Positions 12,201-23,900 of a stretch of 64,000 bases of DNA are shown here, piece by piece. The notes beneath the pieces are model-generated. The model was not told the origin of the DNA. It ran no database searches and saw nothing but the letters and a program-made list of their open reading frames with translations. Source of the stretch: Patagioenas fasciata (Eukaryota; Chordata; Aves; Columbiformes; Columbidae); contig NC_092520.1 in NCBI RefSeq assembly GCF_037038585.1, positions 145,327,104-145,391,103 on the forward strand, written 5' to 3'. Position numbers and translations under genes: made by a program. Every line of letters begins with the position of its first letter. Positions within the stretch are counted from its first letter, which is position 1.

Positions 12201-14946
12201 AGATCGTATTCCCTTAAAATTCATTCACAAAGCGTGTGTAGTCAGGATTGCTGCCCTGTGTCAAACTCCTTGCTTCTTCCACACCTCAGGGGTTTACTGA
12301 TGTTCAGGCCTCAGTCTTTTCCTAGGTCTTTTCCTAGGTCTTACCCTAAAAGCTGTTTTTAATTGGAAACAGAATAGTAAACCAGCATAAAGTTCTGAGC
12401 ACATTTAGGCTAATGTTTAAATCCAAGACCGATCAGGACAACAAACATCTGTCTTCTTATAAATCCTTATAGATCCTTTCCTGAATGAGGGTCTTGCTGT
12501 GACACTTCGGCTTAGGACAGCTATCAGACTTAGAAACCGGAATTGCTGCAACCACACTGGTGATTCGCCTTCCAAGTTACGCAGATATCAGAGAGTGTTA
12601 AGGCCTAAATATCTGAAAGACGCTGAAGTTCATTTGCTATTTCACTACATTCACTACATAAAATACACACAGTAGTTAATATGTAAATTTTTATTTTATG
12701 TTAGTATTTCTGTATATGCCTCAGTTTGGGTAGGTTTTGTGGGCTATTTTTTTTGATCTCTGTAGAGCTTTCTCCTGAGACTGCACTTTCCAAAAGATGA
12801 TAGGATCTGGAATTTTCCACTGTAAATTACAATGACACTTTTTGAATAAAGACCCTCCTTCCAGTTCATAGCTTTCCCTTCTGAACCTAGAAGTTCCATG
12901 TCAGGCACTATAATGTTCATGTTTTGTTCTGTGGGTTTTTTGTTTTTGTTTTTGTTGTTTTGTTTGGGGGGGGGTGTTTGGTTGGGGTTTTTTTGTTGTT
13001 TTTGTTTGTTTTGGTGTATGTGTGTTTGTTTGGGTTTTGGTGGTGGTGGTGGTGGTGTTTGTGTTTGTTTTGTTTCAGTGGATATAAAAAACCCAGTCTC
13101 TGGACTGAGCAAATGAGGGCCATATCATAACAGGCTTCCATTTCATATATCCCTCTCAAACCATAGCACCTTTTATCTGGGAATATTACTGTTATGGTTA
13201 GGCATAAAAACTAAATTGGAATTTTCCCCTGCAGTGAGTCACTGTAGACAAAGACCATCTATATGTAGAACTTGACCAGCAATTTCCTAGAGCATAACTA
13301 TGATGTTTTTCCTTTTATTTTCCTTTCATTTAAAGTGGATTAGGTGTTCAACAGTGACTGAAAACTGAGTGCAAGCAAATGCTATAGCAGCACCTCCCTA
13401 ATCATGCTGCTAATGCACTTCATTAATGACAATCCAGTTATATTTATGGCTATTTATACCTGTGCCCTGACATAACTTATCTGTGTGTCACCATCTGCTG
13501 TGTTCCACTTGGGAGCTCATCTGGAGATCATAATGCAGGATAGACTTGTAATATGGAACAGATTTTATCAAAAAAACAGGCTGGAGTCTGCAAACTTGTT
13601 GCTGCTTGTGACTTGAGTTTGGATTGAAGCTCAGGTCTCCAGAGATTGAAACTGAATTTACTAGCTAACGAGTCCTGTACATTCTGTGTTAATTTAGTGA
13701 AGCCTTGGGGACACAGCCAGGGTCTCCACTGAACTGCAAATCAGGGTGGTATTGTCACAATTTCAGAGAATGACAATGTTGCAAACACATGCATGCAGTG
13801 AATTGCAACTGAAGTATAGATATGGCTTCAATTTTTTCTGTTTCTCTGGCTGATGCTGGAGCACGGAGTTTCTGGTTCTTAAATGATTTTGCCAATTCGT
13901 GCTGATCGCTTTATATGGTACTGAATGTGTGTCCTTAGGTCATCCATGCCACTTGAAGAAATGTAACTAGCTTTATTAATTTTCTACCATAAAAATCTGA
14001 TTTATGGAATGAAATGCAAAGTATGAAAGTTAAACTTGGATGATAAATCATTACTTGACAGTCATTAATGAAGCATACTGTGTTCATGGTAATTGAATTA
14101 GTCTGTGATCACTGTTGGAGAGCAGAATATTGCTCCATTTCCTTTTCCATAAAAAAATCCTACGTAACAATTGGAGAAAAAAGTCAAAGCACAAGTTAAA
14201 AGGTAGGGATTATTCTGCTAAAATCTGCAACCCCAGACTATCTGTATCATGTAATGTGCCAGAAACACCTTAATTTTTCTCTCTGCAAAGGAACAAAATG
14301 TTCAAACCTTATTGTTAAGGGCAAAGAGCTGCAGTTCCCAGTAATCAGTATTTCTTCCCCAATTTGCTATGCTTTTGCTTTGTAATACATTAGCAATCTG
14401 TAATAATGGCTGATACAGTTTGTAGCGAGGAAAAATTCTCCTCCATGAGTACCTTCTAATACATTCATTTGTAAATATCTCTCCTCTGTTTCAGATAGGA
14501 ATATGAACATTTTGCAGTACTGTCCCACTTCTGATTCCTGGACCAACTTTGAACTTTGTGATGTCCATGTTCGCAAACAACAGATGCTCTCTGTCGAAGA
14601 AACTATATATCTGGTAGGGGGTTGTATTCATGAACTTGGACCAAACCAAAAATCCAACCAAAGTGAGGATGCGTTAACTGTGCAGTCTTACAATATTGCT
14701 ACCAAAGAATGGCTCTACCTCAAAGAGAACACTTCAAAATCGGGTCTTAACTTGACTTGCACTCTCCACAATGATGGAGTTTATATATTGAGTAGGGATA
14801 TTACTCTATCTACAAGCTTGGAGCACCGTGTTTTTCTGAAGTATAATATATTTACGGACAGCTGGGAGTCACTGAGACGCTTTCCAACCTTTGGACAAAA
14901 CATGCTGATCTGTTCTATGTATTTGCCTGATGTGAGAGAAGTGTAA
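2361..14946 (+). CDS. KLHL42: KLHL42 (kelch-like 42, KLHDC5), spliced, three coding exons
   Basis: The coding sequence joins 2361-3250, 10380-10573 and 14495-14946, giving 511 residues plus TAA. The human protein is about 505 residues by recollection. Family knowledge: KLHL42 is a BTB-kelch adaptor that recruits substrates to the CUL3-RBX1 ubiquitin ligase. Katanin p60 is its reported substrate, linking it to microtubule severing and mitosis. Visible domains are an N-terminal acidic insert (about 9-27), BTB (about 28-130), a short BACK-like stretch (about 135-190), and kelch blades from about 198 to the end with repeated GG-Y-W patterns such as FIVGGY, YAIGGQ, YVIGGY and YLVGGC. Both introns are GT-AG and splitting codons rejoin correctly. 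The ATG at 2361 is fixed by an in-frame TGA only one codon upstream (2355-2357). Recognition rests on near-continuous agreement with remembered mammalian KLHL42, strongest in the kelch half. Confidence 0.97.
2399..2436 (+). other. G-run tract with G-quadruplex potential in the KLHL42 coding start
   Basis: On the coding strand four runs of at least four G (2399-2403, 2406-2409, 2415-2418, 2421-2424) are separated by loops of 2, 5 and 2 bases, and a fifth run lies at 2433-2436. This satisfies the standard G-quadruplex pattern with four tetrads, in DNA and in the mRNA. The first run begins 38 bases after the A of the start codon. The same bases encode the Glu/Gly-rich insert. Confidence 0.75.
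6074..6097. repeat. Perfect 10-bp hairpin with 4-base loop
   Basis: AGAATCCCAG at 6074-6083 is the exact reverse complement of CTGGGATTCT at 6088-6097, with GATG between. The surroundings are AT-rich intron. No role is evident. Confidence 0.85.
6318..6430 (-). repeat. MIR-type SINE remnant (minus orientation)
   Basis: The order of segments resembles the antisense core and 3' part of MIR: a CAGAT-AGGGA-like start, then TCAGGCTCATACAGG in place of the usual AGGTCACACAGC, then CTGAAGCTGGAATT in place of the CTGGGATTCGAACC region. It is diverged, as expected for an amniote-age copy. The call rests on remembered consensus order, not an alignment. Confidence 0.5.
7270..7740 (-). mobile_element. 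Old CR1/L3-like LINE fragment, minus strand, intron 1
   Basis: Read on the minus strand, bases near 7735-7690 encode FNKDKCKALYAQRKK, matching the conserved region just after the reverse-transcriptase core in CR1 ORF2. Nearby on the same strand KDLGVSVHS follows, as in the family's KDLGV motif. Towards 7270 the minus-strand sequence continues as the C-terminal and 3' region. Frames are broken by stops and shifts and it is much more diverged than the CR1 at 35-38 kb. Boundaries are approximate. Confidence 0.65.
10380..10573 (+). CDS. KLHL42: KLHL42 coding exon 2: kelch blades
   Basis: This 194-base exon completes codon 297 with its first base, encodes residues 298-361 in full, and gives the first base of codon 362 (Asp). 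It reads SNFKLLAVNGKLYAIGG, then NVECYNPENDWWNF, then EFSACECKGKIYVIGGYTTR, two kelch blades with the typical GG and W positions. Agreement with remembered mammalian KLHL42 is very high. The acceptor is TTTCAG|G and the donor is CGAG|GTAGAA at 10574. The frame runs on through the donor into an ATTT microsatellite without a stop until about 10650, so a missed splice would add a short hydrophobic tail. Confidence 0.96.
10591..10648 (+). repeat. (ATGT/TTTA)n microsatellite at the exon 2 donor
   Basis: A compound tetranucleotide array: about three ATGT units followed by about ten TTTA or TTTG units. It begins only 17 bases downstream of the exon 2 splice donor, so length changes alter the immediate intronic context. 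Confidence 0.9.
12315..12343 (+). repeat. 12-bp tandem repeat, two copies plus a partial
   Basis: TCTTTTCCTAGG is present twice in direct succession (12315-12326, 12327-12338) followed by TCTTA. It is minor and lies in intron 2. Confidence 0.8.
12930..13075 (+). repeat. 146-nt G/T-only tract with poly-G and (GGT)n
   Basis: Every base is G or T except one A at 13018. The tract contains nine consecutive Gs (12966-12974), a GGGG (12984-12987) and about six GGT/TGG units near 13039-13056. The transcript of KLHL42 would carry a G/U-only stretch here. The loop between the main G runs is longer than the strict G-quadruplex rule allows. Confidence 0.9.
14495..14946 (+). CDS. KLHL42: KLHL42 coding exon 3: C-terminal kelch blades and stop
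   Basis: This exon completes the Asp codon 362 and encodes residues 363-511, ending at TAA 14944-14946. It reads RNMNILQYCPTSDSW, then VRKQQMLSVEETIYLVGG, then LTVQSYNIATKEWLYLKENT, then SGLNLTCTLHNDGVYILSRD, then SLEHRVFLKYNIFTDSWESL. These are the final kelch blades and match mammalian KLHL42 closely from memory. The extreme C-terminus (YLPDVREV) differs from the human end, as is usual. The acceptor is CTGTTTCAG|AT. Composition is AT-rich compared with exon 1. Confidence 0.97.
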
Positions 14947-15350
14947 CAGCATTGGGTTTTTCTTTTCAGCTCATTAATCATTCTTGGAAGAAATATTGCT
15001 CCCTCTAAATAATCCAGTTTTCAGAATGTAGTGTGGTTGTGTAACGTAGGCATAAAATACTGATTCTGTTCTTTAAAAAAGTTGCAAAATCCAACATCAA
15101 GGCAAATGCTTCCAGAAGCAATTTTAAGATTTCATTTAAAAATTTTTATTGGTTTGGATTAAAATTTCACCAGGTATTGTTTGGTTGTTGGTAACTGATA
15201 AAGGAATTCCAAAGGCAAAACCAATCAGTCTAGTTTTGTTCTACATCTTAATAGTATAGAAGATGAGCAAGAAGTATACATGGTGAAAGTGGAAGTAATT
15301 CAATGAAGTAAACAGTAAGTATAATAAAAAATCACAAAGCAATGATTTCT
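14947..15350 (+). other. KLHL42: KLHL42 3' UTR (probable minimum extent)
   Basis: Sequence after the TAA is AT-rich with no further frame. The first AATAAA downstream is at 15323, so a short 3' UTR of about 400 bases is possible. Mammalian KLHL42 has, as I recall, a long 3' UTR, and further AATAAA hexamers lie at 16894 and 17502, so the true end may be farther downstream. Confidence 0.45.
15323..15328 (+). terminator. Candidate poly(A) signal AATAAA for KLHL42
   Basis: This is the first AATAAA after the stop codon. A U/G-rich stretch (around 15361-15374 in RNA sense) follows at a distance expected for the cleavage-stimulation element. Other hexamers at 16894 and 17502 could be used instead. 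Confidence 0.45.
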
Positions 15351-16268
15351 TTTATTCAAATTGTGTTCTGTCTAATGCACATTATTTAAAATTGTGTATA
15401 CTACCATTGTTTAATCTCATATATGGTAACAAGTGAAATTCTCAAAGGTGCTGGCAATTGGGTCACCATCAAAAAATAAGAACTTCCCCAGAATTATTTG
15501 TAGTGCTTTGTCAGGGACTGGGAGTAATTGTCTAGAGGCTTACAGTTGCTGGTTGGATACTAGATGCTCCTTTAATGGAAGTTGGCAGCATTTATTGCTA
15601 CCATAGGTGGAGGTAAAAAAGGCTCTAAATTCAAGTGAAGAAATTTGCTTATCCTCAGAAAGGTTTTAAGTTTTGGTTATCTTGTATTCTGTAGTATCGA
15701 GTGTTAAAGATCAAACTATAGTTGGCAACAAGCTGCATGCTAGGAAAATACGTGTGAGCACATGGAATGGTGATTCTGCACCAGGTGCATCCTGCTTGAT
15801 AACAGTCATCTAGGACATCCATCATTTGGTATGGAAGGGTTGATTTGTGTAAATGACTACCTGCCAACACCACCCAAAGCAGCTGCACATGAACATTGTC
15901 TCTTTCTTGTGTTATCGGGAGCTCGATAGAAATTACCTCAAGTTCACCACCCAAAATTGTTAGTCTCTACAAAGAGCACTGTAAGATGGTCACCATGAAT
16001 AGTCCTTTGTGGGGTCAGGAACAGATACTCTGGCAGTTTGTCCCAGTTCCTGCCGATTGCCCGAGAGAATTATAGTAATGATTGGCCCCTTTTCTTTTTG
16101 TAGCTGATAAGTTCATAAGTGTCTTCTGAAGGTACCCACACAGCTATGGAATGTGTGGCCTTGTGACAAGAAAAGGAGAAGGTCTTGGTCAACATAGGAA
16201 GGTTTCACTGCAGCTGCTTTTAGGGAAGAGATACTGAGATTAGGCATGTGCTGAACATATTGCAGGGA

Positions 16269-16316
16269 TGTTTCTCCACATGAGAAGACAGCTGTTTCTC
16301 CACATGAGAAGACAAG
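16269..16316 (+). repeat. 24-bp direct tandem duplication
   Basis: Two adjacent 24-base units (16269-16292 and 16293-16316) agree at 22 positions, differing only in the last two bases. The shared core is TGTTTCTCCACATGAGAAGA. It looks like a recent local duplication. Confidence 0.9.
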
Positions 16317-17877
16317 AGATTTAATTCACCTGAACAGGTTCCTAATATATGGATATGTCTTTTTTTTTTTCCTGAATCTTCTTTTGAAGATAGGTGCCTG
16401 TTGTGTAGAGGAGGAGGAGGCAGCAATGGTTCCCTCAAGGTCCTTTTAACTCCCTACTTTTCTATGATTTTGAATGAAATCAGTGCTGACTAAAAGAGCT
16501 CTCAAACTTGAAGTACCTGGCCAATTACCTACTGCTCACACATTTGATGCTTAGGTGCATAATTTTGGTGCTTCAAATCATGCATGGCAACCTGAACAGA
16601 AAATTCCAGGAAATTCATGCAGAATGAGGGCATTTGAGTCTGAATACTTTTAGGATACAGGTGGACATGAAACAAGGTATTTTGGATGTCCAAAATTAAC
16701 CTTTTGGGAACATTTTTGCAGTCTGGTAGAGTACTTTAGCCCAAACTAGTGTCCACTGTTCTGCTGTATGCATGAATATAATTAAGTCCATGTCTGTATG
16801 TTAGCATTTTTTCCTTTGAAAACACAATGCATGAGCAGCTGCTGTGTTTTGACAAAAGTATCAGACTGAACAATGGTTGTCCTGAAATGAAGAAATAAAG
16901 TGACTTTCAGAAGATTCTTCTTTCAGAAGCATTTTGGAGTAAATATAAGCAGTGTGTCCATGTCTGGTGATAAATTATCTCAGTCACATCATGTTACTCT
17001 TTTTCCTTCATTTCTTTTCAGTTCCAGATTCGGTACCCTACAGTCATGCATAAGTCAGCTCAGATCTCTATGGGTGGAGGGAGTCACATCTGAATTGCAT
17101 TCTCTTGCCTAGCAAAGTAACAATGAAAACCCATCATGCCCAGATTTGCAGTGTGTTATGCCTAATTAAGTCCTTCCAAACCCATTAATTTCTTAGTGCA
17201 GTCCTAATTCCAAAATTTATGACATAGTCTTTTAGGTGTTATTACTCTTTTTCACAAGAGAACTTTCCACACTGAGTTTATCTGCATGTTGGCTTCAGCT
17301 TCCAGTGAGCAGGTGACCACCTTGAAAATCTGGATAACCTGCTGAAATGTAGAAGAGAAAGATGGCTGAGACTGTAAATACAGTCAGACCCTTTTGTCAA
17401 TCCATGGTGCAAATTCCTCATATACTGACATCTGACAGTGTTGAATTTAGTGGTAACACTGGACTGTAATAATCTAAATGGACTGTATTGCTACTTGCTG
17501 AAATAAATATATTTTTTAAACAAAATTTATTACAGAAAAGTATGCAATGTGGGTGGCCCCCACATCTCAGGAAGAAACCTGAACACCGTGATGACAGTCT
17601 CATGCCCTTTTAGTTTTTTTTCTGTCACTTTAGTATTTCACATAAGGCAGTGTTGGGAAGCTTCTGCCTTTTGGGGCAAGGTTGAAAGTCACTAGCAGAA
17701 TAATTTAAAAGCTGCTTCTTAGCCAATGGAACTGTTCAGTGATTCAGTGTGCTCTCTTTCATTTGCTGGTGGCAGGAAGAAAGTCCTCAACTTAAGGACA
17801 AATAAGCTTCTTTTGAATGATAATGATGGAACGAGGGGCCTTGCAGTCTGAGCAATTGGAAATTCCTGTGTTATCCT

Positions 17878-17960
17878 GATGTTGCTTCTAACTCACTGGG
17901 TGGTCTTGGGGAGATCACTTCACCACCTTGCATCTTCATCCCCAGATTAACATGTGAGCA
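17878..17960 (+). repeat. MIR-type SINE remnant (plus orientation)
   Basis: The segment contains an order of words typical of the MIR core: CTAACTCACTGGGTGG, TCTTGGGGAGATCACTTC, then CATCTTCATCCCCAGATTAA, corresponding to the region around the usual CTTGGGCAAGTCACTT and CCTCAGTTTCC. It is strongly diverged. Confidence 0.55.
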
Positions 17961-20900
17961 GGAATTTTTGTTTTGTGGGAACACAAATTATTTTTCTGGT
18001 GTAGTAGTGTAGTGTTTCTAAGACATTCTGAGCATGTGAAAAAGTACATATGTTCTCAATGTTGTAACTGCTCATTTGGTTATTTAAACTGCATCATGAC
18101 AAGTGGCAGGACAGAAAGCAGCTAATAATCTCATTGTGGTCTCTGCTAATTACCTTCATTTTGAACCAATGGCTATTTCCAGTCTGGTTTTTGTTTGCTT
18201 GTTTTTTCTCAAGTCTCTATTCAAATTCAAAATTGCTGCTTTCCTGCTGTGTCTGGGTTATCCAGTGCTTACATATCCACTATTCATCTTTGTCTAATCG
18301 ACTGATTCCACTTGATACTGACCAGCAAAAGCTGACTATGGTAGAAGATGATCCCAAGTTGAAAGAAAGAACAACAGCCTCCGAAGTCCTGAGGGAGGAG
18401 TAAATGGAAGACTCTGGGAACTTAGTCCCTTCTCATAAAATAGAAAAACATTTAAGAAGGTTGCTCACATCAAGGCTAAGAGAAAGTGTAACAGTTTCTT
18501 CCTTTCCGGGAATGGTTTGTGGTTTTCAATGTGAAATAAGAATTGTGTGGGGCTTAACTTTAATCTTCCTGGCTGGTTTCCATAGATTTCCCTTTCTGCC
18601 CTGTTGGTTAACCTTTCTTGGGCTTAATATCTGTGTTTTCCATTCTTTGAGGATTTTGCCTTTCTGCATCAGTCTCCAGCCTGTTTTGCTGAAATTATAT
18701 GGTAGGAGTTTATTGGTCTTTTCTATTTGTTAGCCTACTTTTCACATTAATCTGTGACTGGCAGTCACCATGATGAAAATGTAAAGTAATTTGTAATTCA
18801 GGTTCACCCTTTTCATTTATTCAGTTTTAGGCTCTTAGAAGAGAAGTTTATGAAGCTACAAATGTTTTGTTTCATTTAGTCCTTGTTTTAGTGAGAAATG
18901 ATGTGACATTCAGTTTGTGGAAATCAATCTGTGTCAGTATTATGATAGAGAACAGAAAGCACATAGTGTAATGACATTTAGCACGTAAAACACTCAAGTC
19001 CTACACAAACAGAGATTACTCATCCGTATCATCCCTGTAACATAAGATACATACTGTAAATGGTTTTAAACCAGAGACAATCCTTGGAGTATCTGTCAGT
19101 ACAACAAACGAATTTCGAAGTTGTTACCAAGATCCCTCAGAGGGCAGAAACCATCAGCATCTGTGGTACGTTATATTGATTTTGCATTTACAGCAGTGAC
19201 CAAAGGGTGGCTCCCCATCCCCACAGAAACTCTTAGAAACCAGGACAAATACTGCAAGATACAGAAAGTTAAAACGTCTTCTCTACAATATTAAGACTTC
19301 CATTCTCAGAGTATTTTTTTCTCTCTAATCAATTTAGAGCCTATTTTAGTGTAATCTCTGTCTTTTTATTTTTTTTTTTCTCTTTTTTCTTTTTTTTTTT
19401 TTTTCATTTTTTTCCCCCCAAAAGGAGAGTGGAGTTTGGAAAAGGAATCTGGATTTTGTGAACTGATAGGGACCATGCATTCACAGCTTTAAAATTGCTA
19501 TCCCAATTATGTATGCTATGTGTTTGTTTTTTTTTTTTTCTTCAAGCATTGACATTACCAGTAAACATGTTGTTATATCCTATGAATATCAGTATTTTCT
19601 AAAGTACATTTCAGTTTCTTTATTATAATTAGAAGAGTGAAACGTTTCATTTCTGAAATACAAACTCTTATAAAAGAAAAGGAACCATTGCAATTACTGT
19701 ATTTTTCTAGTGGAAGGCAGATTATACAATGTCCAGTTTTAGAGTATCCCGTTATATGATGTGGTACACATCTTCAATTCATATATGCTTAAGTAAGAAA
19801 GATGCTGGGCACCTAAGCAAAGATATGTCCTGTTTGTTGATACTTACACCATTATTTAAGTTTCAGCAGTGAATGCAAGCTCTCTGAATCCTCCTTTCCT
19901 CACTCCATTTTTCAGTTGAAATTTATGATCATTTGATCTGTTGTTGATTTTCCACTCTGTGATATTTTCCAGATGTTTTGAAGGGTGTGCCTTGTGATAA
20001 GACACCCTTTATAAATAATTTTCAGAAATTAAAGTAGTTTTCTCTGACTCACCATCTTTTTCTGATGAAGATTTTACTCAGCTGCAGCTCTGTCCTTCTT
20101 GTGCCAACATACTGCTCTAATGCTGCCCCACATTTGCCCTGATCACGATATTATCCTCTATGAGCACCCTAAACTGGTAGCACTCTAGGATGAGGCTAAG
20201 CTGATTGTATAATGTTGTACTGCAGGTCTCAATTCCTTTCCCAGGACAAACCTTTAAGGCACTGCTTCTACTGTACAGTAACTCAACTTTGACTTATGAG
20301 CCACTGTCAGTCCGCAAATCACTGCAGAAATCAGATTTTTGATGCAACTGTCAACCTCCCCTGTGCTGGAAGCTGCCTGTCTCTTTTGGAGTTATACCCA
20401 ACATCAAGTGACAAAGATCTCTACTGTTGAGAATCCCTGGAAGTATTGCACTTCAAAATTAAAATTAACTGCTATGTAGGTTTTGATCTTCCCACTCCTC
20501 CCCTTTGTGAAGCCTTGTCAACTTATCCAAGGATACACAGATTCATCCATGTCTTTTGTGTGCTGTTTTTTCCTCAAATAATGTTTTCCAAGGAAAGATA
20601 TCTTTTTTTGCCATTCACATTCTATAAATAGAAAAACCTAAAATCCTCTTTGCAAGAATCTTCCTAATTCTAAATTCTTATATCTTCAGAATGACTTAAC
20701 CCATAAACTTTCTGGTTTACTTTTATAGGTGATGCTTTGATAAATGATTCTGTAGAATTTTGAGTACTTTCTTGTACTTAGTGAGTACACATAATATAAG
20801 GGATTTACGCAGTGTAAAGGTAGGGAAATCTTAACTGTAGCTATCGATGGATGTGACTACAGATTTGCAAGGTTTGAAATGTAAATAGTGGCATTACTCA

Positions 20901-23900
20901 GTCTCTTTTGGAACTTGGACTAATACTACTCACTGAGCTTAAAAAACTTGTCACTGAACAGTACTTTGGGAGGTAATGTTAGAAGGGTTCTGTTTTCATC
21001 TTTGGATATTGTTATTACAACTTTGCTTTTCTATTAGGTATATTATGTATGTCTGGTATCACATTGTACTGCATTTTTAATTGGTTGTAAGGGAAATTTT
21101 GCCCTGTTACAGGTAAGGCCTTGATTTACTGTGGAGACCAGAGCTGTGTCATTTGAGAGTGTGTATTTTGCAGTTGTAAATTATCGATTGATGATAACTG
21201 AAGCCCATAAAAACATTATTTTGGGTGGTAGGGTTGGAGATGAAGGCAGAAAACAGATCCTTAGGAACAGCCATTCTCTCACCTCCAGGCATAAGCAATT
21301 TTCAAATGTAGAAGCAGGCAGAAGTTTTAAATGGTTTTAAAATAACAGCTCCTTTTTCTTTCTTCCCATCTCTCCCCCTGCAACTCAGACCCATTCAACC
21401 ACAATAATTTGTGGCAAGGCATTTGTGCGTTTGGGAGAAAATGTTAGTGGTGAGGTAGGAATGTGCTGCTTGTGCAGGTGATCCCTTATCAGAACTACTT
21501 CTTGGAAGACCAAGAAACCTTCCTTCAGCTTTTCTGGATGACTCTCTGACTGACATTTATGACTCTTTAATGACATGTTATCTGCTAACGTATGTTTAAT
21601 GATAGGTGCGGCAGGGAGAGGAATCACAGAAGGCCTATTGTATACCTAATAGCAAATGCACAATAGGCTTGTAGAAAGACTGTTTTTTTTTCAGTAGGTC
21701 CTGATCCAAAGACTTTTGATGTTAATAAAAAGAAACAGCTTTGAATTAGGAACGTATTTCAGTGAATTAGATAATACTGAAAGAATCTGAAGAGATGTTA
21801 ACTGTGCAATTGCCTGATGAAAGAAGAGGCATAGACTGAAGACTTGGAGAATCTTGTTACAGAATGATCTCTGATATGTCCCATCTCTGTTTTTTGCATT
21901 GAATTTCAATGTGAAGTTGTCCATCTCTGTTAACACAAGTCTTTGAAATATACTGGCTCTGAAGTAGTCAGGAGAATCATATTTTCCTAACAATATCTGG
22001 GAAGAAACTGAAAATATCTGCAATTATGCTGTTCAGGAATCACTGAGAAAACATTGCTGTTACTTCATGACTCTGAAGAGCAAAGCGTTGTTGTGTGTCC
22101 TAGTCTACATTTTCTTGTACCAAGAAATGCATTATGGAAGGTTGAAATATTTTACTTTAGATCATGTTGCTGTGAGATTTTCGCTTGTTTGTTTCCACAA
22201 TTTCCCATTTAAAAAAACCTAGTATATAGTCCTTTGGATCCTTCTCTCACATGCTGTAATAATGCCATATTCAACAAAATGCAGAGAGTATGATCATGTG
22301 GAACAAACAGGCATCATTCCTGTTTTGCGTAGTCAACATATACAAATACAAAATATTTATTTGCACAAGGATTAGAACTTTGGCTGATATTCCATGCAAG
22401 GTGAAACAGCTCCAGAAACTATTTGAGAGCAAACTACCGCAGGGCTACACCTTTATGGGAAAGATAAGGGTGTGTCCCAAGTAGTGAGCTGAAATCCTTG
22501 AGAAAGAGGATGTATTTGAACCCAAATATCTTATGTCTTGGCAAATTTCCGAGTAAATATAGTCCCTTCTCTCTTCAGATTGTATGTGTAACTAGTTTTT
22601 GTCATTTGCTTAAGCAAAAAAATCAAACTTTATTTGGGATAATCAAACTGTGTTTTTTCAGAAAACTAAGTATTTACCCCAAGCTGTCTACATATAACAC
22701 CCCATATCAGGATGTTCTAGCTTGCATTTCCTATGTATTAATTCCCTTGTTTTTTCTCTAAATATGTTTCAGCTATTGGAATATTCAAGTGAACCTTGTT
22801 ATTGCAGTGTCCTGAGTATTTGCAAAACAGCTCATGAAACATGAGTGTCTCTCTCTCCATCAACCTGGTATAAATGTACCTGTCAATGGAGAATTGGGCA
22901 TGGGCTTTACTGGCACCATGGTTTCATTAGGGCAGTTGGTCCAAGTGGGTTGAACCAACTATTCAAGACTAGTTCTAAAGACTGTTTGTGATTTTGAGGA
23001 TTGATTGTTGTTGACCAGTGTGGCCATAATGCCCCTAGAATATCCCTGTTCCAAGCAGCATAGCGTAATAGTAACTCTAACGTTGTTTCCTTCTGGATGT
23101 TTTTGGTTGATCCATCTACCCTCCAACACCTTCAAATCAGAGGGATCTCCTGCCAGCTGCATTGCATAAAAAGTTCCACTCTCTATGTGGTCCCTGAAGT
23201 CCAAAATAAACATACAAGAACATAAACTCTTTCACCCCTTCTGGGCCCAGCAGTCAGTGAAAGCCCCACTCCTCCAATGTTCAGTATAATCTTAAAAAAT
23301 ATACTTAGATCCCACCTGGGATCAGGGACCCTTAAGTCATGGGCAGCCAGAAAAATCATTCATTTTCTGTCAGGTCTTCCTCACCAAAGGGGGTTTTAAT
23401 TGCAAATAGTATCCCTTGGCTTGAGGCCTCTCAGTTAGTCACTATTAATAGCTGGATACTCAACCTGTCAAGTTCTTCCCTGTCAGTCTAACACCTACTT
23501 CCTTCGGGTGCCATAGGGTGGGACTTATTAGGCACTCAGCAGACCATTAATTCTTTCCTGATTTCTGTAGGAGGTCTTAACAGAAGTTCAAGATTTCCTT
23601 CAGAGGCAGCAAGTTTGGGATTTGAGTTCCAGCCTCTATAGCAAGCATGGAGCATGCAGTATAGTACTAAAATCTATCTGTCTTTTTATCAGAATTAAAA
23701 TGCACTTGTGCTTTAAAAGTAAATGGAAACAAAGATTGAGAAAATGTTCTGGTGCAATGCAAATGTGAATTGAGGTACAGAGCACACAGGTAATTTCAGT
23801 CTTCACAGGTATGTACAGCAATGGCAACTCAGTCGACACAGACATAGAAAAAAGGGGCAAAGTTTTTTCGGCATGGTCTACGATGCCTTAAGCATTGTGG

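Larger units (their letters stand above)
10574..14494 (+). other. KLHL42: KLHL42 intron 2
   Basis: A 3.9-kb intron from GTAGAA to CTGTTTCAG. It splits an aspartate codon after its first base (phase 1). It carries an ATTT microsatellite starting 17 bases after the donor, a short 12-bp tandem repeat (12315-12343), and a long G/T-only tract (12930-13075). The remainder is AT-rich, with no recognised gene or repeat. Confidence 0.9.
15351..23000. other. Downstream non-coding DNA (may include an extended KLHL42 3' UTR)
   Basis: No gene is recognised. It holds a 24-bp tandem duplication (16269-16316), a MIR remnant (17878-17960), T-rich runs near 19370-19415 and 19526-19540, and a short hairpin near 19981-20009 with arms AAGGGTGT/ACACCCTT. 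A minus-strand open frame of 99 codons at 15655-15954 matches no family I know. Confidence 0.6.

Noticed and set aside
18404-18733. 109-codon plus-strand frame rich in Phe and Leu
   Set aside because: Hydrophobicity follows from local T-rich composition. No known membrane family and no start context support it.
22959-23213. 84-codon minus-strand frame resembling a retroelement fragment
   Set aside because: I considered an LTR-retroelement remnant, but no gag, protease, polymerase or LTR signature could be followed in the flanks.
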